From positions 186,001-250,000 of the forward strand of contig NZ_CABFVD010000005.1 of the NCBI RefSeq assembly GCF_902143515.1: 64,000 nucleotides of DNA, read 5' to 3'. Made by a program: the position numbers and the translations under genes. The stretch comes from Hathewaya massiliensis. Lineage in GTDB: Bacteria; Bacillota; Clostridia; Clostridiales; Clostridiaceae. Shown one piece after another: positions 8,911 through 18,345 of this stretch (its first letter is position 1; the number at the start of each line of letters is the position of its first letter). The notes below the pieces were generated by a model. The model was not told where the DNA came from. It did no database searches and worked only from the letters and a program-made list of their open reading frames with translations.

Positions 8911-9720
8911 ATGAAGAAAAATGATATTACAACCTCAGTTGGATTTGTTCTTGGTATAGGACTTGTAATTTGGGGTATGAGTATGGGGCAAAGTGGTTTA
9001 GGTATATTTTGGGATCCAGGAAGTATAGCGATTACAGTGGGAGGATCATTTTCTGCACTACTTATAAATTACCCTATGGAGCAGATAAAAAGTATGTTCA
9101 AGGTATCAGCTCAAAGCTTTAAAAATAAGACTAAATCTGGAATCGAAATAATAGAAACCTTTACAACCCTATCAAGAAAAGCAAGGAGAGAGGGATTACT
9201 TTCCTTAGAAAATGAGATCAATAACGTAGAAGACGATTTTATGAAAAAAGGATTACAAATGGTTGTGGATGGTATAGAACCTGAAGTTATTCAAAGTATA
9301 ATGGAACTTGAAATTGGAGAAATGGAAAGAAGACATGGAGATTCAGCTTCAGTGTTAAAAGCATGGGCTGCTTATGCACCTGCATTTGGTATGATAGGTA
9401 CCTTAATAGGACTTGTTCAAATGCTTGCTAATCTATCAGACCAAGCAGGACTTGCTAGTGGTATGGCTATAGCCTTAATAACTACTTTTTATGGCTCTGT
9501 TATGGCAAATATGTTTTTAATACCTTTAGCATCTAACTTAAGTTATAAATCTGGCTTAGAAGCTGTTAATAAGGAAATGATGCTTGAGGGGATACTTGCT
9601 ATACAATCAGGAGTAAACCCAAGAATAGTTGAAGAAAAATTAACTTCTTATTTATCTCCAAAAGAAAAGTTAGAATATAAGTCAACATCACAGGCTAACG
9701 AGGTGATAGAGAATGTCTAG
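8911..9720 (+). CDS. motA: Flagellar motor stator protein MotA
   Basis: MotA with MotB forms the ion-driven stator that pushes against FliG. The 269-residue protein has four predicted transmembrane helices: two near the N-terminus (FVLGIGLVIWGMSM, then AITVGGSFSALLIN) and two after residue 150 (APAFGMIGTLIGLVQML and GMAIALITTFYGSVMANMF). The cytoplasmic loop between (EMERRHGDSASVLKAWAAY) contains the conserved charged segment that interacts with FliG. AGGAGGAATTGTC precedes the ATG. It overlaps motB by 8 nt, so the two are likely made in concert. Confidence 0.96.
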   Translation: MKKNDITTSVGFVLGIGLVIWGMSMGQSGLGIFWDPGSIAITVGGSFSALLINYPMEQIKSMFKVSAQSFKNKTKSGIEIIETFTTLSRKARREGLLSLENEINNVEDDFMKKGLQMVVDGIEPEVIQSIMELEIGEMERRHGDSASVLKAWAAYAPAFGMIGTLIGLVQMLANLSDQAGLASGMAIALITTFYGSVMANMFLIPLASNLSYKSGLEAVNKEMMLEGILAIQSGVNPRIVEEKLTSYLSPKEKLEYKSTSQANEVIENV

Positions 9721-10453
9721 AAAAAAGGCTAAGGAAGATGATATCGATACAAATAGCTGGCTTGGAACCTATTCCGATACCATAACTTTGCTTTTAACCT
9801 TCTTCGTTTTACTATATTCCTATTCAAGTGTTGATGCACAAAAATTTCAACAAATTTCTAGTGCACTACAAGGAGTATTTAATGGGAAGAATTCAAACCA
9901 AATTTTAGATTTTAATATGAATAATGGGGAAGTGCCAGTAGTTGGTTCACAGAATGAAAGTAATGGGAAAAATATTGATGCCAGCGAAAATGTAAAGGCT
10001 ACATATGAAAAGTTACAAAAACAAGTTAAAGACGAAAAACTAGATAAGTATCTTAAAATAAAAGTTGACTCTAGAGGGTATATTTTTGAAATAAAAGATA
10101 AAATTCTATTTGAAACAGGAAAGGCAGATTTAAAACCTGATAGTATACCAGTTTTAGATTTTATAACAAAATATATTGAAAAAATACCTAATGAAATTAT
10201 AATAGAAGGTCATACAGATAATGTGCCTATTAGTAATTATAAATATAAGGATAATATAGATCTATCATCAGATAGAGCTAATAATGTAACTAGGTTTTTT
10301 ATTAATAATAAAAAAGTAGATCCTAAGAGAATTAGACCTATGGGCCTTGGAGAATATCATCCCATAGTACCAAATAATTCAGATTCCAACAGGGCTAAAA
10401 ACAGAAGAGTTAACGTTCTTATTGTAACTAATACAAAGAAAGAGGGTAAGTAA
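9713..10453 (+). CDS. motB: Flagellar motor stator protein MotB
   Basis: MotB anchors the stator to peptidoglycan. A single N-terminal transmembrane helix carries the proton- or sodium-binding Asp22 in WLGTYSDTITLLLTFFV. Residues ~125-240 form the OmpA-like peptidoglycan-binding domain with EGHTDNVPI, DLSSDRANNV and a final NRRVNVLI. The length of 246 is normal. The sequence does not by itself settle which ion drives the motor. The start overlaps the end of motA. Confidence 0.96.
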   Translation: MSRKKAKEDDIDTNSWLGTYSDTITLLLTFFVLLYSYSSVDAQKFQQISSALQGVFNGKNSNQILDFNMNNGEVPVVGSQNESNGKNIDASENVKATYEKLQKQVKDEKLDKYLKIKVDSRGYIFEIKDKILFETGKADLKPDSIPVLDFITKYIEKIPNEIIIEGHTDNVPISNYKYKDNIDLSSDRANNVTRFFINNKKVDPKRIRPMGLGEYHPIVPNNSDSNRAKNRRVNVLIVTNTKKEGK

Positions 10454-10456
10454 AAT

Positions 10457-10945
10457 ATGGCTCAAAAAGTTAAAGAAAAAAACAAAGAAGGTAAAGAAAT
10501 TAATAAATTACAAATCATAACTGTAGCTCTACTTTCCTTACTAGTAGTGTCCGTTATAGCTTTGAGTGTTTATTTATTTTTGTATAAGGATAAAGGAGCT
10601 CAAGTTAGCAAAAGTGAAGTTAATAAAACTGTGGATATAAAAGATCAAGTAGTGTATCCTCTTCCTGAATCTACTATAAACTTAGGAGATAAAGAAGAAA
10701 AAAGATATGTAAAATTAAAGGTTTCTCTAGGATATAGAAAAAATGATAAACTAGCAAAGGAATTAGAAGCTAAAAAAGACATAGTATCTGATTGTATTTT
10801 ATCCGTTGTGAGAAGCAAAACAAAAGAAAATTTTGATGGTATGGGAACAGAATCTATAAAAAAGGAAATAATAAATAAAATAAACCCTTACTTAAGTGAA
10901 GGCATAGTAGAGAAAATTTATTTTAGTGAACTCCTAATTCAGTAG
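10457..10945 (+). CDS. fliL: Flagellar basal body-associated protein FliL
   Basis: FliL is a single-pass membrane protein associated with the stators. The 162 residues comprise a short Lys-rich cytoplasmic start, one transmembrane helix (about residues 20-42) and an extracytoplasmic domain with the family pattern YPLPESTINLGDKEEKRYVKLKV-like (first part visible near residue 68). It begins 3 nt after motB. In most bacteria fliM and fliN would follow; here fliO follows directly. Confidence 0.88.
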   Translation: MAQKVKEKNKEGKEINKLQIITVALLSLLVVSVIALSVYLFLYKDKGAQVSKSEVNKTVDIKDQVVYPLPESTINLGDKEEKRYVKLKVSLGYRKNDKLAKELEAKKDIVSDCILSVVRSKTKENFDGMGTESIKKEIINKINPYLSEGIVEKIYFSELLIQ

Positions 10946-10954
10946 GTGAATGTG

Positions 10955-11320
10955 ATGAATTATAGTACAATTAAAATGGTAGTTCAGATTTTTATGGTTC
11001 TACCTATAACTTTACTACTTATTTATTTAATAGTAAAATTAGGGGGAAGCAAAGTAAATTCATTAAATAAGGGGAAAATTATAACTATAATTGAAAGAGT
11101 TCAGATTTCTAAGGAAGTTTTTTTACTTATAGCGAAGGTGATGGACAAGTATTATTTAATGTCCAGTAGTATTAAAGGAAATGAAATCTTAAAAGAATTG
11201 GACAGAGAAGAGATAGAAAATTTATTAAGTGAAAGAGCTGAAATTCAAAAAAAATATTTTAATAACATAACAGGAAAAATTTTGCTTAAAAAGGAAGAGT
11301 GGAATGAAAAAGAAAAATAA
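10955..11320 (+). CDS. fliO: Flagellar biosynthesis protein FliO (FliZ-type)
   Basis: FliO assists assembly of the FliP ring in the export gate. The start at ATG 10955 is preferred over GTG 10946, because AGGTGA (10944-10949) is then well spaced. The 121-residue protein has one transmembrane helix near residues 8-27 (MVVQIFMVLPITLLLIYLIV) and a small cytoplasmic beta domain (IERVQISKEVFLLIAKVMDKY), which is the usual FliO layout. Conservation is weak in this family; the position before fliP supports the call. Confidence 0.8.
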   Translation: MNYSTIKMVVQIFMVLPITLLLIYLIVKLGGSKVNSLNKGKIITIIERVQISKEVFLLIAKVMDKYYLMSSSIKGNEILKELDREEIENLLSERAEIQKKYFNNITGKILLKKEEWNEKEK

Positions 11321-12134
11321 ATATTTACTCTTAGGTATTCTTGTACTGTGCTTCTTTGCAATGGGGACGAAAATGGTAATGGCAGAACCAAATACTACTA
11401 TGCCGATTCCTAAGATAAATCTTTCAGTAGACAAGGCAGACTCACCTAAGGAATATGTAGATAATATTAAAATACTTATATTAATGACCGTACTTACACT
11501 TTTACCTTCTATTGTAATTATGACAACCTGCTTTATAAGAATAATTGTAGTGTTTTCATTATTTAAAAATGCTATAGGAGCTCAACAGTCTATTCCAAGA
11601 GAGGTTTTAGTTGGACTTGCACTATTTTTAACTTTTTTTATAATGGCACCTACATATAACAAAATAAATGATGAGGCTATAAAACCTTATCTTAATAACA
11701 AACTTACTAATGAAGAAGCTTGGACCAAAGGGACAACCCCCTTAAGAGAGTTTATGTTAAAGCAAACTAAAGTAAAGGATCTAAAATTGTTTTTAGAGGT
11801 TGGAAACCTTGAAGATAAGGTAAAAGTAAAGGTTAATACCAAGGGAGAAGCTATAGAGGAAAAAGGGGAGAAAGTTTATGATTATAGTGAGGTTCCTATT
11901 TATGCTATAATACCAGCTTTTATTATAAGTGAACTTAAGACTGCCTTTGAAATAGGGTTCTTGATATTTATACCATTCTTAATTATAGATATAGTAACAG
12001 GTAGTATATTGATGTCTATGGGAATGTTCATGGTCCCGCCTGTAATGATATCTTTACCCTTTAAGTTACTTTTATTTGTAATGGTAGATGGATGGAATCT
12101 ACTTGTAAGAGCTCTTATATTAAGCTTTAGATGA
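11304..12134 (+). CDS. fliP: Flagellar export gate protein FliP
   Basis: FliP forms the pentameric core of the export gate. The 276-residue protein begins with a cleavable-type signal sequence (residues 1-27, ending MVMAEP) and has four transmembrane helices. Diagnostic segments are FIRIIVVFSLFKNAIGAQQ near residue 75 and ILMSMGMFMVPPVMISLPFK near residue 237. The gene overlaps fliO by 17 nt and is followed 9 nt later by fliQ, the invariant fliP-fliQ-fliR order. Confidence 0.97.
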   Translation: MKKKNKYLLLGILVLCFFAMGTKMVMAEPNTTMPIPKINLSVDKADSPKEYVDNIKILILMTVLTLLPSIVIMTTCFIRIIVVFSLFKNAIGAQQSIPREVLVGLALFLTFFIMAPTYNKINDEAIKPYLNNKLTNEEAWTKGTTPLREFMLKQTKVKDLKLFLEVGNLEDKVKVKVNTKGEAIEEKGEKVYDYSEVPIYAIIPAFIISELKTAFEIGFLIFIPFLIIDIVTGSILMSMGMFMVPPVMISLPFKLLLFVMVDGWNLLVRALILSFR

Positions 12135-12143
12135 GGTGTTTAA

Positions 12144-12413
12144 ATGTCTGAGAATATGATAATTTCAGTATTAAAAGATGCCCTTACTACAGGCATACTA
12201 ATTTCAGCTCCTATATTGGTAGCTGCTACAGTAGTAGGGCTTATAATTGCAATTTTGCAGGCTACCACTCAAATACAGGAACAAACTTTAACTTTTGTAC
12301 CTAAAATGCTTATTTCAGCCTTAGTAGGACTTTTATGTAGTGGGTGGATGTTGCATAAGTCTATGGATCTTACAAAAAGAATATTTGAAATTATAGCAAA
12401 TATCACTAAATAG
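12144..12413 (+). CDS. fliQ: Flagellar export gate protein FliQ
   Basis: FliQ is a two-helix hairpin protein that wraps around the FliP-FliR core of the export gate. The 89-residue product shows both helices (ALTTGILISAPILVAATVVG and FVPKMLISALVGLLCSGWML) separated by the conserved QATTQIQEQTLTF loop. It lies between fliP and the fliR-flhB fusion gene. Confidence 0.97.
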   Translation: MSENMIISVLKDALTTGILISAPILVAATVVGLIIAILQATTQIQEQTLTFVPKMLISALVGLLCSGWMLHKSMDLTKRIFEIIANITK

Positions 12414-12424
12414 GGGGCCATACT

Positions 12425-14257
12425 TTGTTAAACTTAGATGTTATTTTGCTCTTTATTATGATACTACTTAGAATTACAGCTTTTTTTGCTATATTACCAA
12501 TAATGTTTCCAGCTGGAACACCTAAATATGCGAAAGTTTTATTTTCAGCACTATTAGCATACTTAATTTTACCTATGATAAAAGATATACCTTATCCACA
12601 GTTCAATAATACTTTTTCAATATTTTATTATGGTGCTAATGAAATTTTAATAGGTCTTTTAATGGGATATGTAACAAATCTATGCTTTAATTTTATAAAA
12701 ATGGCAGGACAGTATTTAGATGTCCACATTGGTTTTGCAATGAGTAGTTTGTTTGATCCCATGACTAATGAAAATGTAACTTTAATTCAAAAATTGGTTT
12801 ATATGACTGCAGTACTGTTTTATTTAATGATAGATGGTCATCATATTCTTATTAAATCTTTAGTAGTGAGTTTTAAAAGTATTAATGTAGGACAATCTTT
12901 AGTGTTTAGTGAAACTTTTGGGCAAATTTTAAAAGCATTTAGTTACTTTTTCACTTTAGGTATTCGTATATCTTTACCTATAACTTTAGTGATTTTAGTA
13001 ATAAATATTATTTTAGGACTAGCTTCAAGAGCTGTTCCACAGTTAAACGTAATGATTTTGGGGATGCCTATTAAGATTGTAGTTGGAATTGCAGGTATAA
13101 TTTTTACTCTTCCACTTATGGTAAAGATGTTTATGTGGGGATTTGAAACTATACCCAAAGTTCTATCAGGAATTCTTACTGTAGGGCCGATTTTCTTTGT
13201 ATTTGCTGACAGTGGGGGAGAAAAAACTGAGGATCCTACTCCAAAGAGAAAAAGTGATGCTAAGAAAAAAGGGCAGGTTCCTAAAAGTAAAGATTTAAGT
13301 ATGACTCTATCTTTAGTATGTATAACTTTTATATTAATGGCCTTGGGAGAGTTTATATTTACTGAAATGAAAAATACAGTACATATTTTTTTAAATAATT
13401 ATTTAAATACTGAGCTAACTTTCAATTCTCTTAAAATGCTTATGGTGATTTCTATAAAGCAATTAATGTTTATGGTAATGCCAGTAGCGGTACCAATAAT
13501 GTTAGTTGGTATACTATCTAATATAGTTCAGTCGGGATTTATATTTACAGGGGAAACTATAAAACCTAAGTTAAGTAAATTAAATCCTATAAATGGTTTT
13601 AAAAGGTTTTTTTCTATAAGAACTCTAGTAGAACTTATAAAAAATATAGCTGTTATAAATATACTTTTATATATAGGATATAAATTCTTTGTAAATGAAT
13701 TAGATACTATAATAAATATATCTTCCTTAGAACTAAGATTTGTAGCTTTACACTTAAATAAATTAGTTGGAAAGTTATTTTATAAAACTACTTTAGCCAT
13801 GTGTGTAATTGGCGCACTGGATTATTTTTTCCAATACAGACAGCATAAAAAGGATATCAAAATGTCTAAGCAAGAAGTTAAAGAGGAATTTAAACAAATG
13901 GAGGGAGATCCTCAGATTAAAGGAAAGATAAGACAAAAACAAAGAGAAATGGCTATGAGCAGAATGATGCAAAGCGTTCCAGATGCTACGGTAGTTATTA
14001 CAAACCCTACACATATTTCCGTTGCTTTAAAGTATGAGGAGGGAAATATATCAGCACCTAAGGTTGTGGCTAAAGGAGCTGATAATGTAGCCTTAAAGAT
14101 AAAAGAAGTAGCTAAAGAAAATGAGGTTCCAATTGTTGAAAATAAGCCTTTAGCTAGAACTATTTATGAAACTGTAGATTTAGAAGGCGAAATTCCGGAG
14201 GAATTATATCAAGCAGTAGCTGAGATATTAGCACTTATTTACAAATTAAAGAAGTAA
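12425..14257 (+). CDS. fliR-flhB: Fused export gate protein FliR-FlhB
   Basis: One uninterrupted 610-codon frame joins two proteins that are usually separate. Residues 1-~255 are FliR, which caps the FliP-FliQ gate (six transmembrane helices, FCFNFIKMAGQ-like region, RAVPQLNVMILGMPIK). Residues ~258-610 are FlhB, which controls substrate switching; it begins with the typical DSGGEKTEDPTPKRK and contains NPTH at 527-530, the self-cleavage site. The natural FlhB start codon is gone and no stop intervenes, so the fusion is real in this sequence. Translation starts at TTG 12425 after AGGGGGC. Such fusions are known from clostridia and imply 1:1 FliR:FlhB stoichiometry. Confidence 0.95.
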   Translation: MLNLDVILLFIMILLRITAFFAILPIMFPAGTPKYAKVLFSALLAYLILPMIKDIPYPQFNNTFSIFYYGANEILIGLLMGYVTNLCFNFIKMAGQYLDVHIGFAMSSLFDPMTNENVTLIQKLVYMTAVLFYLMIDGHHILIKSLVVSFKSINVGQSLVFSETFGQILKAFSYFFTLGIRISLPITLVILVINIILGLASRAVPQLNVMILGMPIKIVVGIAGIIFTLPLMVKMFMWGFETIPKVLSGILTVGPIFFVFADSGGEKTEDPTPKRKSDAKKKGQVPKSKDLSMTLSLVCITFILMALGEFIFTEMKNTVHIFLNNYLNTELTFNSLKMLMVISIKQLMFMVMPVAVPIMLVGILSNIVQSGFIFTGETIKPKLSKLNPINGFKRFFSIRTLVELIKNIAVINILLYIGYKFFVNELDTIINISSLELRFVALHLNKLVGKLFYKTTLAMCVIGALDYFFQYRQHKKDIKMSKQEVKEEFKQMEGDPQIKGKIRQKQREMAMSRMMQSVPDATVVITNPTHISVALKYEEGNISAPKVVAKGADNVALKIKEVAKENEVPIVENKPLARTIYETVDLEGEIPEELYQAVAEILALIYKLKK

Positions 14258-14267
14258 AGGTGATTAA

Positions 14268-16331
14268 ATGGAGAATAATAGGAAATTAGGAATTAAAAAT
14301 AATTTAGATATTTTAGTTGCCTTTGGCGTTGTATGTATAGTATTAATGATTATTATACCTGTACCAACTGCCTTATTAGACTTTTTATTAGCTATTAATA
14401 TATCTATTTCAGTAATTATATTATTAATGACTTTATTTACTACAAATGTTCTTCAGTTTTCTATATTTCCATCCTTGCTCTTAATTACAACCTTATTTAG
14501 ATTAGGACTTAATGTATCTTCAACTAAACTAATATTAGGAGATGGATTTGCAGGAAATATAATTGAGACTTTTGGGAACTTTGTTGTTAAAGGTAACTTT
14601 ATTGTAGGAATAATTATATTTATAATAATTGTAATTATTCAATTAGTAGTTATTACTAATGGAGCGGGAAGAGTTTCAGAGGTTGCAGCTAGATTTACAT
14701 TAGATGCTATGCCAGGAAAACAAATGAGTATTGATGCTGATTTAAATGCTGGTTTAATAAATGAAGATCAAGCAAAAAAAAGAAGATTAGATTTGCAAAA
14801 AGAGGCTGACTTTTATGGGGCCATGGATGGTGCATCTAAATTTGTAAAGGGTGATGCCATAGTAGGTATCTTAGTAACCTTAATAAATGTACTTGGCGGT
14901 ATCTTAATTGGGGTTTTTATGAAGAATTTATCAGCTGGAGAGGCTGTAGATAAATATATAAAATTAACTATTGGAGACGGACTTGTAAGTCAGATTCCAG
15001 CATTACTTATTTCCACAGCCTCAGGTGTTATAACTACTAGATCAGGGAACAGTGATAACTTTGGTACAGCTTTAGGTTCACAGCTTACTACTTTTCCAAA
15101 GGTAATAGGAATTTTATCTTTTGTTCTTGTACTTTTAGCAATGATTCCAGGTATGCCAAGTTTTATATTTATAGTACTTGCTATTGTGGCAGCAGTTAGT
15201 GCTTATTTCTTATTTAAGGATGAGAAAGATAAGGAAATGAGACAGATACAAATTGAAGAAAATGAAATAATGGAAATTGAAAAAACAGAGCCTGAAAATG
15301 TTATGAACCTAATCAATGTAGAGCCTATGGAAATTGAAATAGGATATGGACTAATTCCACTTGCAGATGAGGTTTCAGGAGGGGATTTGCTTCAAAGAAT
15401 TGCATCTGTTAGAAGGCAATGTGCAATTGATATGGGTATTATAGTACAGCCCATAAGAATTAGAGATAATCTTCAAATAAGAAATAATGAGTATGTAATA
15501 AAAATAAGAGCTACAGAGGTTGTAAGAGGAGAACTTATACCTAATATGTTGCTTTGTATGAATCCTACTAATGAGGATATTGATATAGATGGAATTAAAA
15601 CTGTTGAACCTACTTTTGGACTTCCAGCACTTTGGATAAATAAAGATGATAGGGAAATAGCTGAAATAAAAGGATTTACAGTAGTTGACCCTACAACGGT
15701 TTTAGTAACTCACCTATCTGAGGTTATAAAAGATCATAGTTATGAGCTTTTAGGAAGACAAGAGACTAAGATGATAATAGATAACTTAAAAGAAAGATAT
15801 AGTGCCGTAGTAGATGAGCTAGTTCCTGATTTAATGACCATAGGTGAAGTGCAAAAAGTTATGCAAAATCTTCTTAAAGAAAGGGTATCTATAAAAGATA
15901 CAGTTACTATTTTTGAATCTTTAGCAGATCATTCACGAAATACTAAGGATGTAGAAATACTTACAGAGTATGTTAGGTTTTCTTTGGGTAGAAGTATTTG
16001 CAATCCTCTTATAAATGAGAATAGAGCTTTAACTGTTGTGACGCTAGCACCTGAACTAGAAAACTTAATTCAGAATAACATTCAAAAATCTATACAAGGA
16101 AGTTTTCCAGCGCTGGATCCTGATACTAATAGGGCTATTTTTGAAAGTATAAATTCTACCATAGAAAATGTATATTTCAATGAAAATCAACCAATAATAT
16201 TGGTTTCTCCAGGTATTAGACAGGCTTTTAGAAAACTTATAGAAATGGTATTTCCACATATTATAGTATTATCATTAAATGAAATTCCAAATGATGTTCA
16301 GATAAGAACTGAGGGGGTAGTGGAGATATAA
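14268..16331 (+). CDS. flhA: Flagellar export protein FlhA
   Basis: FlhA is the largest export-gate component; its nonameric cytoplasmic ring receives chaperone-substrate complexes. The N-terminal ~320 residues carry eight predicted transmembrane helices, with the FHIPEP-type conserved loop TLDAMPGKQMSIDADLNAG near residue 145. The C-terminal cytoplasmic domain (residues ~340-687) begins after an acidic linker (EIEKTEPENV). The length of 687 is normal. It follows the fliR-flhB fusion by 10 nt and precedes flhF by 1 nt. Confidence 0.97.
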   Translation: MENNRKLGIKNNLDILVAFGVVCIVLMIIIPVPTALLDFLLAINISISVIILLMTLFTTNVLQFSIFPSLLLITTLFRLGLNVSSTKLILGDGFAGNIIETFGNFVVKGNFIVGIIIFIIIVIIQLVVITNGAGRVSEVAARFTLDAMPGKQMSIDADLNAGLINEDQAKKRRLDLQKEADFYGAMDGASKFVKGDAIVGILVTLINVLGGILIGVFMKNLSAGEAVDKYIKLTIGDGLVSQIPALLISTASGVITTRSGNSDNFGTALGSQLTTFPKVIGILSFVLVLLAMIPGMPSFIFIVLAIVAAVSAYFLFKDEKDKEMRQIQIEENEIMEIEKTEPENVMNLINVEPMEIEIGYGLIPLADEVSGGDLLQRIASVRRQCAIDMGIIVQPIRIRDNLQIRNNEYVIKIRATEVVRGELIPNMLLCMNPTNEDIDIDGIKTVEPTFGLPALWINKDDREIAEIKGFTVVDPTTVLVTHLSEVIKDHSYELLGRQETKMIIDNLKERYSAVVDELVPDLMTIGEVQKVMQNLLKERVSIKDTVTIFESLADHSRNTKDVEILTEYVRFSLGRSICNPLINENRALTVVTLAPELENLIQNNIQKSIQGSFPALDPDTNRAIFESINSTIENVYFNENQPIILVSPGIRQAFRKLIEMVFPHIIVLSLNEIPNDVQIRTEGVVEI

Positions 16332-16332
16332 A

Positions 16333-17436
16333 ATGATAATAAAAAAATATTTAGTAAAAAATATGAATGAGGCTATGGCAAAAATAAAACTTGATTTAGG
16401 AACTGACGCCATAATAATATCTCAAAGAAAAGTAAGGGAAAAAGGGTTTTTAGGTTTTTTTTCACCTAAGTTAATAGAAGTTACAGCAGCTTCTGAAAGC
16501 GAAGAAATTAAAGTTCCTAAAAAAGATTTTCCTCTAAAACCCATGGTAAACAATGCTCAGATAAAAACAAGATCTGATAGTCATAAATATGATGGCAAAA
16601 ATTTAAATGAAGAAGTAGTATCTATGAAAAATATGATTCGTGATATTTATGAAAATGTAAATAAAGTAAAAGATAATGATCCTCTTAAAGCCTATAAAGA
16701 TTATCTAGAGATGTTAGATATTTCAAAAGGTTTAGAAGAAGAAATATTACGAGATTTAAGAAGTTATGAAATAGGGGAAAATATAGATAAGTCTATTATT
16801 GGAACAATACTTTCTAATAAAGTTAGTGTGGATCAGGAATTAGATAAGGGTATAAAGGTTTTTGTAGGACCTACGGGAGTTGGTAAGACCACTACTATTG
16901 CAAAACTTGCAGGAAAATATGTTTTAAATCATAAAAAAAAGGTGGGCTTAATAACTATTGATACTTATAGAATAGGAGCTGTGGAACAACTTAAAACTTA
17001 TGCTGAAATTATGAATTTACCCTTTAGAGTTGTTTTTAATTTAAAACAAATGGAAGAAGCTATAGAAAGTATGATTGATTGTGATCTTATTCTAATTGAT
17101 ACTACGGGGAGAAGTAGTAAAAACTTAATGCAAATACAAGAGCTTAGGGCTTTTGTAGAAAAAACAGGAACTTCCAATATTAGTTTGGTATTGAGCGCCA
17201 CTACTAAGTGGAGAGATATTGAAAGTATAGTAGAAGGCTATAGTGTTCTTAAGTTTACTAATTTAATTCTTACAAAGTTAGATGAAACTAATACTTATGG
17301 AGCAATTCTGGATACCTTAGTTAAGAGTAAGGTACCATTATCTTATGTGACAGTTGGACAAAATGTTCCAGAAGACATAAAGACTTTGGATAAAACTAAA
17401 TTGATATCTATGATTTTGGGAGAGGATATCTTATGA
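16333..17436 (+). CDS. flhF: SRP-family GTPase FlhF
   Basis: FlhF is an SRP54/FtsY-like GTPase that sets flagellar number and placement. The N-terminal part contains IKLDLGTDAIIISQRKV, a family hallmark, then a variable basic linker and the NG domain. G1 is GPTGVGKTT (about residues 180-188), DTYRIGAVEQLKTYAEI is the G2 region, IDTTGRSSKNLMQ is G3, and TKLDET is G4. The length is 367. Its last 4 nt overlap flhG, its ATPase partner. Confidence 0.95.
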   Translation: MIIKKYLVKNMNEAMAKIKLDLGTDAIIISQRKVREKGFLGFFSPKLIEVTAASESEEIKVPKKDFPLKPMVNNAQIKTRSDSHKYDGKNLNEEVVSMKNMIRDIYENVNKVKDNDPLKAYKDYLEMLDISKGLEEEILRDLRSYEIGENIDKSIIGTILSNKVSVDQELDKGIKVFVGPTGVGKTTTIAKLAGKYVLNHKKKVGLITIDTYRIGAVEQLKTYAEIMNLPFRVVFNLKQMEEAIESMIDCDLILIDTTGRSSKNLMQIQELRAFVEKTGTSNISLVLSATTKWRDIESIVEGYSVLKFTNLILTKLDETNTYGAILDTLVKSKVPLSYVTVGQNVPEDIKTLDKTKLISMILGEDIL

Positions 17437-18320
17437 TAGATCAAGCACAAAGGCTTAGAGAATTAATAAAAGGAGAACAAGGTAATATAAAAGAATCAAA
17501 AGAAATCCCTCATATAAAAAATGGGAAGATAATAACAATTGCTTCTGGAAAAGGAGGAGTTGGAAAAAGTAATATAGTGGTAAATTTAGCCATTGCATTA
17601 AGTAATATGGGGAATAAAGTACTTATATTTGATGCGGATATGGGAATGAGTAATGATCACCTTTTAATTGGTCAAAACCCCAGATATAATGTGTTTGATA
17701 TAGTAGAGAGAGGTATGGATATTAATGAAGTAGTTTTAGAAGGTCCTTGTGGGATTCATTTAATATCTGGGGGTACTGCCTTAGATAAAATTGATACCTT
17801 AGAAGAAAAAGAAAGAGAAACTTTTTTAAAAAAGATGTATGACCTTAAAGATTATGATTTCGTTTTAATAGATACAGGGGCTGGGGTTAATAAAAACATA
17901 TTAAGTTTTATCGCCTGTAGTGATGAATTTATTGTGGTTACAACACCAGAACCTACTTCCTTAACTGACGCCTATAGTTTAGTAAAAGTTATAAGACATT
18001 TTGAAATTAAAAATTCAGCACATATAATTATAAATAAGGTTTTTGATAAAAGAGAAGGAACCTTAACCTATGAAAGATTTAGTTCAGCAGTTAAAAATTT
18101 TTTAGGTATGGATACTAAATTATTAGGGTACATATATGAAGATAGAAAATTAGTAGAGTCAGTGAGAGGACAGATACCTGTATATATTAACTATCCAAAT
18201 TCGAATTTTTCACTTTGCATAAAATCAATTAGTAAAAAGCTTATGAAATCAATGGAAATAGAAAAGGAAGAAGCGGGAATGCATGGTTTCTTCAAAAAGC
18301 TTTTCAATTTATTCTCTTAA
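17433..18320 (+). CDS. flhG: MinD/ParA-family ATPase FlhG (YlxH)
   Basis: FlhG is a MinD-type ATPase that stimulates FlhF GTPase activity and restrains flagellar number. The deviant Walker A KGGVGKSN is at about residues 40-47. DADMGMSNDHLLIG is the switch I region and IDTGAGVNKNILSF the switch II region. The N-terminal QAQRLRELI resembles the DQA-x-x-LR motif that activates FlhF. The C-terminus is amphipathic (GFFKKLFNLFS), a possible membrane-targeting helix. The 295-residue length is typical. Confidence 0.93.
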   Translation: MIDQAQRLRELIKGEQGNIKESKEIPHIKNGKIITIASGKGGVGKSNIVVNLAIALSNMGNKVLIFDADMGMSNDHLLIGQNPRYNVFDIVERGMDINEVVLEGPCGIHLISGGTALDKIDTLEEKERETFLKKMYDLKDYDFVLIDTGAGVNKNILSFIACSDEFIVVTTPEPTSLTDAYSLVKVIRHFEIKNSAHIIINKVFDKREGTLTYERFSSAVKNFLGMDTKLLGYIYEDRKLVESVRGQIPVYINYPNSNFSLCIKSISKKLMKSMEIEKEEAGMHGFFKKLFNLFS

Positions 18321-18345
18321 TATTTTTAGTTAAGGAGGGGACGTA

